From assembly GCA_016202525.1 (NCBI GenBank), contig JACQOM010000015.1, positions 1 to 7,058 on the forward strand: a stretch of 7,058 bases of DNA. The letters are read 5' to 3'. Both the position numbers and the translations under genes were made by a program. The notes below the pieces were generated by a model, which was not told the DNA's origin, ran no database searches, and saw only the letters and a program-made list of their open reading frames with translations. Positions 1 to 4,831 of the stretch are shown piece by piece (within the stretch, counting starts at the first letter, position 1; every line of letters begins with the position of its first letter). Source of the stretch: Chloroflexota bacterium (GTDB lineage: Bacteria; Chloroflexota; Dehalococcoidia; Dehalococcoidales; UBA2162).

Positions 1-2
1 AC

Positions 3-22
3 CCTGAGCGCAGTCGAATGGG
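3..22 (+). repeat. Interspersed repeat copy 1 (CTGAGC...CGAA type)
   Basis: Reads CCTGAGCGCAGTCGAATGGG. It shares the CCTGAGC...CGAA...GGG skeleton with the unit at 60-78. Short units of this pattern are scattered between genes in many bacterial genomes. The copy is close to the window edge, so a longer element may begin upstream. Confidence 0.55.
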
Positions 23-54
23 CAAACATAACGTACCTTAACAGCTTAATCTGA

Positions 55-78
55 TTTATCCTGAGCCTGCCGAAAGGG
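55..78 (+). repeat. Interspersed repeat copy 2 (TTTATCCTGAGC...CGAAAGGG)
   Basis: The first 12 bases, TTTATCCTGAGC (55-66), are repeated exactly in inverted orientation at 293-304. The rest (CTGCCGAAAGGG) matches the CGAA...GGG end of copy 1. It is the best-preserved unit of the three. Confidence 0.6.
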
Positions 79-278
79 TTCGTCTGGGTAAACCCGGGAA
101 AAATCAAAACGGGCGCAAATCTCATATTTGTTTCAAACGTTATGTCTGCTCGCAGGCACAAAATACACCTTCGTTTTCTCAAATAAAAATTTTTTGGGAA
201 AAAAACAAAAACGAATCACCCCATCTACCGCATTGTCACTGTGGGTCGTAGAGATTGCCACCCTTCCCGGAGTTTATG

Positions 279-304
279 CTGAGGAACGAAGCGCTCAGGA
301 TAAA
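279..304 (-). repeat. Interspersed repeat copy 3, inverted
   Basis: GCTCAGGATAAA (293-304) is the exact reverse complement of 55-66. The unit also contains a small dyad, CTGAG (279-283) with CTCAG (294-298), separated by 10 bases. On the minus strand it reads TTTATCCTGAGCGC followed by a degraded TTCG segment, consistent with the CTGAGC...CGAA family. Confidence 0.55.
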
Positions 305-337
305 GTTGGTCTCGCCATGACGGCGGAAATCGCCTCT

Positions 338-365
338 TTAACTCCCCGCTGCTAACCCTTATAAT
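338..365 (+). promoter_or_regulatory. pcrA promoter, predicted leaderless transcript
   Basis: The -10 box TATAAT (360-365) is a perfect consensus. The -35 candidate TTAACT (338-343) matches TTGACA at 4 of 6 positions with a 16-base spacer. Transcription would begin at about 371-372, on the pcrA start codon itself. No Shine-Dalgarno sequence lies between the -10 box and the ATG, so the mRNA would be leaderless or nearly so. Confidence 0.7.
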
Positions 366-370
366 GAGTT

Positions 371-2569
371 ATGACTGATATTCTCGCCGACCTCAATCCG
401 GCACAGAGAGAAGCCGTAGAGACCATCAACGGACCGGTGCTCATCCTGGCCGGCCCGGGCAGCGGTAAGACCCGCGTTATCACCCACCGCGTGGCCTACC
501 TCATCAAGGTCTGCGGGGTCAGTCCCCGCCAGGTTATGGCTGTGACCTTCACCAATAAAGCCGCCCGGGAAATGGTCGAGAGACTGCAGCAACTGGTCGG
601 CCGCGCCGTCGCTGATTTAACCCTGGGCACCTTTCACGCCACCTGCGCCCGCATCCTGCGCATGGACGGCCAGGCAATCAGCATCGACCGCCGTTTTATC
701 ATCTACGACCAGGACGACCAGCTCAGCCTCATCAAGCGGGGCACTAAAGAAATCGGCCTCGACCCCAAGCAGTACGCGCCGTCAGCGTTAGCCTCGGCTA
801 TTTCCGCCGCCAAGAGCCAGAGCCTGACCCCGGAGGCCTACATCCAGCGGGGACACAGCTACTTCGAGGAGGTGGTCGGACGGGTCTACGAACGCTACCA
901 GCAACTACTGCGGGAAAGCAACGCTCTGGACTTCGACGACCTGCTGATGAAAACGGTACAGCTCTTCAACCAGAGCCAGGAGGTCCTGGCCCGCTACCAG
1001 ACCAGATACCGCTACCTCATGGTCGATGAGTTCCAGGACACCAACCTGGTGCAGTATGAGCTTATCAAGCAGCTCGGCGGCAAATACCGCAACATCTGCG
1101 TCGTCGGCGACCCCGACCAGTCCATCTACTCGTGGCGCTTTGCCGACCTGCGTAATATCCTCAACTTCGAAAAGGACTACCCGGAGACCAAGATAGTGCT
1201 GCTCGAAGAGAACTACCGCTCCACCAAGATAATTCTGGAAACGGCCTCTAATATTATTTCGACGAACCAGCAGCGCAAAGCCAAAGGCCTATGGACCAAA
1301 AATGAGACCGGCGAGCCGACCACCGTGGTCGAGACCTACACCGAGCAGGAAGAAGCCCAGTTCGTTGTCCGTGAAATCGACCGGCTCGTCGGCGAGGGGC
1401 AGTTCAGCCTGGGCGACTTCGCCATAATGTACCGCACCAATGCCCAGTCCCGGGTAATGGAGGAAGCCTTCGTCCGTTACGGAACGCCCTACCGGCTGGT
1501 AGCCAGCACCCGCTTCTACGAAAGACGTGAGGTCAAAGATGCTATCGCCTATCTCCGCCTGATTCAGAATACCGATGACAGTGTCAGCTTGATGCGCATC
1601 ATCAATGTCCCCCAGCGCGGCATCGGCCAGCAGACCCAGGACAAGCTCACCGGTTGGGCGAAGTCGATGGGCGTTTCAACCTACCGGGCGTTACAACTCA
1701 TGGCTGAACCCTCGACTGGAGAGACGACGCCTCGGCCGGCGTTTGCCCCCCGACTCAGCCGAACCCTGGTCGATTTTCTGAAGATGATGACCGATTTTAT
1801 CGAACGCAGCCAGCAGCTCAAACTGGTCGACCTCTTCGACATCGTGGTCGAACGCTCCGGCTACAAACAGTCGGTCCTCAACGAACCCGATGGCGAGGAG
1901 CGCTGGGACAACGTCCAGGAGCTGCGCACCGTTGCCCAGGAATACAGCGACCTCCCGCCGCCGGAGGGGCTGTCGGCCTTTCTGGAAGGGGTCACGCTGA
2001 TATCCGATGTCGACAGTCTGGTCGAGGGCGCCGCGGCGGTGACCCTGATTACCCTGCACCAGGCCAAGGGACTGGAGTTTCCGGTGGTATTCATCGTCGG
2101 CATGGAGGAGGGACTGCTGCCCCATTTCCGGTCGTTCGACGACCCCGCCCAGATGGAAGAGGAACGGCGACTGTGCTATGTGGGCGTCACCCGTGCCAAG
2201 CAGAAGGTATATCTGGTGCGCGCCTTCCGCCGCAATCTGATGGGACGCAGCATGGTCAGCCAGCCATCGCGTTTTCTGGCCGATATACCCGGACACCTGA
2301 CTCACCACAGCGGGTGGCAGGGGGAAGAGAGCCATCTCACGCAATCGGTCTACTCCTGGAACCGGGCGCCCACCCCGGCTACTCCCACTCTCTCGACAGC
2401 CATTACGCCACTAAAGGCGGGCGACCGCGTGCGCCACAGCGGGTTCGGCGAAGGGGTAGTGGTCAGCTACCGCCCGGCCAAAGACGACGCCGAGGTGGTG
2501 GTCGCTTTCAACGACATCGGGGTCAAAAAACTGCTGGCCAGCTTCGCCGAGCTGGAGAAGGTAGAATAA
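371..2569 (+). CDS. pcrA: ATP-dependent DNA helicase, UvrD/PcrA family (superfamily 1A)
   Basis: This is a 3'-5' superfamily 1 helicase that unwinds DNA in repair and replication restart and, through its C-terminal Tudor-like domain, can contact RNA polymerase. The 732 residues match the usual PcrA/UvrD length. Visible motifs in order are the Q motif LNPAQ (8-12), Walker A AGPGSGKT (27-34), motif Ia TFTNKAA, Ib GTFHA, motif II VDEFQDT (DE box D219-E220), motif III GDPDQSIYSWRF (246-257), motif IV ENYRST, motif V TLHQAKGLEF (561-570) and motif VI YVGVTRAK (603-610). The terminal domain (about 678-732) begins with LKAGDRVRHSGFGEG, typical of the PcrA Tudor domain. The start at 371 is nearly forced: an in-frame TGA sits at 365-367 and no later ATG precedes the Q motif. 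Motif III has Phe257 where many relatives have Gly (WRGAD); this is probably lineage variation. The paralogues Rep and UvrD are the alternatives, but the GFGEG-type Tudor tail favours PcrA. Confidence 0.96.
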   Translation: MTDILADLNPAQREAVETINGPVLILAGPGSGKTRVITHRVAYLIKVCGVSPRQVMAVTFTNKAAREMVERLQQLVGRAVADLTLGTFHATCARILRMDGQAISIDRRFIIYDQDDQLSLIKRGTKEIGLDPKQYAPSALASAISAAKSQSLTPEAYIQRGHSYFEEVVGRVYERYQQLLRESNALDFDDLLMKTVQLFNQSQEVLARYQTRYRYLMVDEFQDTNLVQYELIKQLGGKYRNICVVGDPDQSIYSWRFADLRNILNFEKDYPETKIVLLEENYRSTKIILETASNIISTNQQRKAKGLWTKNETGEPTTVVETYTEQEEAQFVVREIDRLVGEGQFSLGDFAIMYRTNAQSRVMEEAFVRYGTPYRLVASTRFYERREVKDAIAYLRLIQNTDDSVSLMRIINVPQRGIGQQTQDKLTGWAKSMGVSTYRALQLMAEPSTGETTPRPAFAPRLSRTLVDFLKMMTDFIERSQQLKLVDLFDIVVERSGYKQSVLNEPDGEERWDNVQELRTVAQEYSDLPPPEGLSAFLEGVTLISDVDSLVEGAAAVTLITLHQAKGLEFPVVFIVGMEEGLLPHFRSFDDPAQMEEERRLCYVGVTRAKQKVYLVRAFRRNLMGRSMVSQPSRFLADIPGHLTHHSGWQGEESHLTQSVYSWNRAPTPATPTLSTAITPLKAGDRVRHSGFGEGVVVSYRPAKDDAEVVVAFNDIGVKKLLASFAELEKVE

Positions 2570-2586
2570 AATTTCCGGAAAAACTA

Positions 2587-2615
2587 TTGACAATTTACAC
2601 GGAAACGTGTATGAT
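2587..2615 (+). promoter_or_regulatory. Strong sigma70-type promoter for the acidic-protein/nuclease pair
   Basis: The -35 box TTGACA (2587-2592) is a perfect consensus. The -10 box TATGAT (2610-2615) matches at 5 of 6 positions with an ideal 17-base spacer. Expected transcription start is about 2622. It begins 18 bases after the pcrA stop codon, so the downstream pair is transcribed independently. No pcrA terminator is seen before it. A 10-bp palindrome, TTTCCGGAAA (2572-2581), sits just upstream of the -35 box. Confidence 0.8.
2596..2611. promoter_or_regulatory. Candidate operator: inverted repeat in the promoter spacer
   Basis: TACACGgaaaCGTGTA is a perfect 6-bp inverted repeat with a 4-base centre, placed between the -35 and -10 boxes and covering the first two bases of the -10 box. 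Bound protein would block RNA polymerase. As it lies upstream of the transcription start, it should act as a DNA site and not as an RNA hairpin. The cognate regulator is unknown. Confidence 0.5.
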
Positions 2616-2619
2616 AATG

Positions 2620-2638
2620 GTCGAAAGTATTTTTCGAC
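2620..2638. promoter_or_regulatory. Candidate second operator or 5'-leader hairpin at the start site
   Basis: GTCGAAAgtattTTTCGAC is a perfect 7-bp inverted repeat around a 5-base centre, covering the expected transcription start. It could be a second repressor site, or a hairpin at the very 5' end of the mRNA just ahead of the GAGGTGA ribosome-binding sequence (2640-2646). The sequence differs from the spacer dyad, so the two may bind different proteins. Confidence 0.45.
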
Positions 2639-2669
2639 TGAGGTGAATAGATGGTTGAGGGTTAGAACA

Positions 2670-2858
2670 ATGCAACAACAGAATGAACTGGTCTTTTCTA
2701 TCACACTAGAGGATTTGCAAACCGAAGCAATGGAGATGCTCGGAAGAACTTTGACAGAAGAAGAAGTGGAGACTGCTAAAGACGGGTTATATGAAGGTTT
2801 GCTCTTTGATATTGATACTGTTTACAGAACTATCTTTTTTGAAATGATAACAAGATAG
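2670..2858 (+). CDS. Small acidic protein of unknown function, paired with the nuclease-like gene
   Basis: I do not recognise the family. The 62 residues are strongly acidic (14 Asp/Glu against 4 Lys/Arg), with predicted helices around ITLEDLQTEAMEML, LTEEEVETAKDG and IDTVYRTIFFEMI. There is no Cys, signal peptide or membrane segment. The gene ends 5 bases before the next start codon, so the two are surely co-transcribed and probably translationally coupled. Start choice: ATG 2670 has GAGG (2657-2660) at 9 bases. An in-frame TTG at 2655 has the better GAGGTGA (2640-2646) at 8 bases and would give 67 residues. The in-frame ATG at 2607 is excluded because it lies upstream of the -10 box. Acidic small proteins beside nucleases are often inhibitors, antitoxins or DNA mimics, but here that is inference from context only. 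Confidence 0.75.
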   Translation: MQQQNELVFSITLEDLQTEAMEMLGRTLTEEEVETAKDGLYEGLLFDIDTVYRTIFFEMITR

Positions 2859-2863
2859 ACTTT

Positions 2864-3793
2864 ATGGTAAGACAATTAAGCCCATCGGATTTATTAGCCT
2901 CTCTTTTCCTTGAGAGAGCAAGAGAGTTACAGGCGAGTGTTGAACCAATAAAGGTGCTCAGGTCAAGGACTTTTCACGTTGGTGAAGCCAATGTCCTAGT
3001 CCGCGCTTCAACAGATGGCAATAGAAGATATTTCTTCGGGATTAACTATATTACTGTGGAAGAGATGGCAAACCTTGACAATCCATTCATTGCTTTTATT
3101 TGTGGCTCTATTGACAAAGTCGTCATTATCCCTGCAAAGATTCTCTTCAAACATCTTCCACAAATCAGCCATGACAGAAATGGCGAGTACAAAGTGAATA
3201 TTGATAAAGAATTGAACATTGTTTTGGCTGGACGAAACAATCGCATTGATTGCAGTGCATTCATTAACAACTGGAATACACTTTTGTCTCCACCTAAAAT
3301 AGAGGAAGCGGCGAAGAATACGGTAGAGGAAAGTCTGCATTCAATTTTGCAAGGTCGTCTCCTAGAGATCGGGAATATTCGTGGCTACCAGACTTACTGT
3401 CCTAACAAATCGAAGTTGTTCAACGAAATGAGATTAGAAGAGATATCAACTCTTCAAGCATGTCCTCACCTACAGTTCTCAGACTACGACTTGCTTCGGC
3501 AAATAGACGTTCTTTGGTTCAAATACCGTGGAAGAAATTATGTCCCGGAATCTGCCTTTGAAGTCGAGTTGTCAACCGGTGTTTGGTCAGGTATAGGTCG
3601 GATGGCAACTCTTATCGATTACGAGGGCGTAAAGCTGTATGTAATTTCTAACGATCCAAGAAAGTACAATCAGGTCATCAATTCGATTTCAGACCATAAA
3701 GATAGATATCGGTTTGCTGCTAATGATTCCGTTGGACAACTTTATTCAGCAGAAAAAAGCTTGGTAGAATTACGGGCTGACATCGGTTTATAA
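2864..3793 (+). CDS. Putative PD-(D/E)XK-fold nuclease, restriction-endonuclease-like
   Basis: No exact family is recognised. The C-terminal half of this 309-residue protein has the order expected of a PD-(D/E)XK core: an acidic helix ending LLEIG (E168), RGYQTY, then a strand IDVLWF with D215, a strand AFEVELST with E233 and E235, a helix WSGIGRMATL, and a strand VKLYVIS. The D-x17-E-x-E arrangement replaces the usual Lys with Glu, as in BamHI (E-x-E). The N-terminal half (about 1-145) is a separate domain with a FFGINYITVEEM...PFIAFICGS stretch of unknown role, perhaps for target recognition. No methyltransferase is adjacent, so a classical type II restriction-modification pair is not shown. 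No Shine-Dalgarno sequence precedes the ATG, so translation probably depends on the upstream gene. The base composition is AT-rich, with TTA/AGA codons unlike pcrA, suggesting transfer. The gene is certain; the nuclease call is moderate. Confidence 0.85.
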   Translation: MVRQLSPSDLLASLFLERARELQASVEPIKVLRSRTFHVGEANVLVRASTDGNRRYFFGINYITVEEMANLDNPFIAFICGSIDKVVIIPAKILFKHLPQISHDRNGEYKVNIDKELNIVLAGRNNRIDCSAFINNWNTLLSPPKIEEAAKNTVEESLHSILQGRLLEIGNIRGYQTYCPNKSKLFNEMRLEEISTLQACPHLQFSDYDLLRQIDVLWFKYRGRNYVPESAFEVELSTGVWSGIGRMATLIDYEGVKLYVISNDPRKYNQVINSISDHKDRYRFAANDSVGQLYSAEKSLVELRADIGL

Positions 3794-3795
3794 AA

Positions 3796-3828
3796 ATTGA
3801 AGACTTCAATCCTGAACCTTAGATTCAG
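3796..3828. promoter_or_regulatory. Two adjacent dyad symmetries and a weak promoter ahead of the 98-residue gene
   Basis: ATTGAAGACTTCAAT (3796-3810) is a perfect palindrome around a single central base. CTGAACCTTAGATTCAG (3812-3828) is symmetric with one mismatch. A weak promoter overlaps both: TTGAAG (3797-3802, 4 of 6), 17-base spacer, TAGATT (3820-3825, 4 of 6). The first palindrome has too tight a centre for a good RNA hairpin, so operator function is more likely than termination. No T-run follows either dyad. Confidence 0.4.
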
Positions 3829-3846
3829 CAATAGGGGGAAACAGCT

Positions 3847-4143
3847 ATGAGTATATGGGCACATCGCGTAAACCGAGTTGAATATGCCGAAGAACCCAGC
3901 TTTAGTGTCCTTCGTGATGAGGCATTGCTGGATATGCTCGATGAGTTTGATGAGGATGGGTCTCTGACAGAAAACATCTTATCAGGAGCCGGAATGGTTG
4001 ATGTGCCGGTCAAGGCTCTAAAAAAGGCGCTCAAATCGGCAGCCAAGCTAGGTCTTGGAGAACAGACGATACGTTGCCTCAAACAGGATATCGCCTTTGC
4101 TGAGTCCAAGAAGCAGGATACGGTTCTCTATGACTGTTTTTGA
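3847..4143 (+). CDS. Hypothetical 98-residue protein
   Basis: Not recognised. It opens MSIWAHRVNRVEYAEEPSFS. Residues 12-42 are very acidic (12 Asp/Glu), followed by a short PVKALKKALKSAAKLGL segment likely to form a basic amphipathic helix, and it ends DTVLYDCF. Cysteines are at 77 and 97. There are no membrane segments or signal peptide. The start is supported by AGGGGG (3833-3838) eight bases upstream. The serine-rich open frame on the opposite strand (3825-4109) is a shadow of this gene. It lies 53 bases after the nuclease-like gene and 46 bases before the NYN gene, so it may belong to either unit. A role as a small regulator or partner protein is possible but nothing in the sequence proves it. 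Confidence 0.8.
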   Translation: MSIWAHRVNRVEYAEEPSFSVLRDEALLDMLDEFDEDGSLTENILSGAGMVDVPVKALKKALKSAAKLGLGEQTIRCLKQDIAFAESKKQDTVLYDCF

Positions 4144-4189
4144 AAATCCAAGCCTAAACCAAGAAAATAAACAAAAAGGAAGGTGAAGG

Positions 4190-4729
4190 ATGACTGATAG
4201 GACTGACCGGGTGATGGTATTTATCGATGGGAGCAATATGTACCATTCCCTGAAAGGGATTTTCCACAGAACGGATATAGACATTGGCAAGTTCTGCCAG
4301 AAGCTTCTGGAGAAGCGCCGGCTGATAAGAATCTATTACTATAACGCTGTCGTGGGGCGGAAAGAAGAGCCGGAGCGCTACCGCAACCAGCAGACCTTTC
4401 TTGCCAGTGTCAGCGCCATACCTTACTGTGAAGTGCGCCTGGGGCGGCTGGTCTACGCTAACTGGCCTAACTCTCCGCCCTATGAGAAAGGGGTCGATAT
4501 ACTACTTACCACCGACTTTTTGACCCATAGTTTTAAGAATAACTATGATGTGGCTATTCTGGTTACCGGCGATAGCGACTACGTGAGCGCGGTACAATCA
4601 GTCAAGGACAACGGGAAGAATGTAGAAGTAGCCCTGTTCGGCAAGGAGCAGTATTCCCGGCCGTTAAGGGAAGTGGCTGATAGAGTGGTGGCTATAGACG
4701 GTCGGTTTCTAAAGAATTGCTGGAAGTAA
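4190..4729 (+). CDS. NYN domain protein (LabA/DUF88-like PIN-fold, putative RNase)
   Basis: NYN domains share the PIN nuclease fold and coordinate metal through clustered aspartates; characterised members cut or process RNA. The 179 residues contain the diagnostic blocks: VFIDGSNMY with D13 and N16 near the start, EKGVDILLTTDFL with D103 and D109, and VAILVTGDSDYVSAV with D128 and D130. All acidic positions appear intact, so it should be catalytically competent. Length fits a single-domain LabA-like protein with no extra module. The ATG at 4190 follows AGGTGA (4181-4186) by three bases, inside a purine-rich AAGGAAGGTGAAGG stretch. No separate promoter is visible, so it may be read from the upstream 98-residue gene. 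The RNA target is unknown. Such genes occur in housekeeping, regulatory and defence contexts. Confidence 0.9.
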   Translation: MTDRTDRVMVFIDGSNMYHSLKGIFHRTDIDIGKFCQKLLEKRRLIRIYYYNAVVGRKEEPERYRNQQTFLASVSAIPYCEVRLGRLVYANWPNSPPYEKGVDILLTTDFLTHSFKNNYDVAILVTGDSDYVSAVQSVKDNGKNVEVALFGKEQYSRPLREVADRVVAIDGRFLKNCWK

Positions 4730-4747
4730 TGGCGTGATTCTGATTTC

Positions 4748-4777
4748 TTGACTAGTAATTTAGGCAAAAGTTATAAT
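4748..4777 (+). promoter_or_regulatory. Strong promoter of the AOR-family gene
   Basis: TTGACT (4748-4753, 5 of 6) and TATAAT (4772-4777, perfect) are separated by 18 bases. The expected start is about 4784-4785, leaving a leader of roughly 48 bases before the ATG at 4832. The leader ends in an excellent Shine-Dalgarno sequence AAGGAGGG (4820-4827). No terminator for the NYN gene is visible between 4730 and 4748. Confidence 0.8.
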
Positions 4778-4831
4778 AAAGTAGATGAGTGTTTATCAAG
4801 CGCTATTTTGGTGTGACCTAAGGAGGGCAAA

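Larger units (their letters stand above)
1..370. other. Non-coding region with degraded interspersed repeats upstream of pcrA
   Basis: No credible gene is seen here. A 75-codon open frame (128-355) is low-complexity, has no Shine-Dalgarno sequence, and its second half is simply translated repeat sequence. The region carries three related CTGAGC-type repeat units (listed separately). It also has a pair of motifs, GAGATTGCCAC (251-261) and CTCGCCATGACGG (311-323), resembling the two ends of interspersed elements I recall from Dehalococcoidia-like genomes. That resemblance is from memory and unchecked. The pcrA promoter occupies the last 33 bases. Confidence 0.7.

Noticed and set aside
128..355. 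75-codon open frame upstream of pcrA
   Set aside because: No ribosome-binding site, low-complexity start, and its second half is translated interspersed repeat sequence.
1691..2344. 217-codon open frame on the minus strand inside pcrA
   Set aside because: It lies antisense to conserved helicase motifs V and VI. It is a by-product of GC-rich codon use and shows no recognisable domain.
2173..2646. 157-codon + frame overlapping the pcrA end
   Set aside because: Arg/Gly/Pro-rich frame shadow of the Tudor-domain coding sequence that runs on through the downstream promoter.
2864..3793. Classical type II restriction-modification system
   Set aside because: A candidate endonuclease is present but no DNA methyltransferase motif is found in the window.
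3825..4109. 94-codon minus-strand frame opposite the 98-residue gene
   Set aside because: Serine/arginine-rich composition and no ribosome-binding site, while the + strand frame has a good AGGGGG and a natural protein composition.
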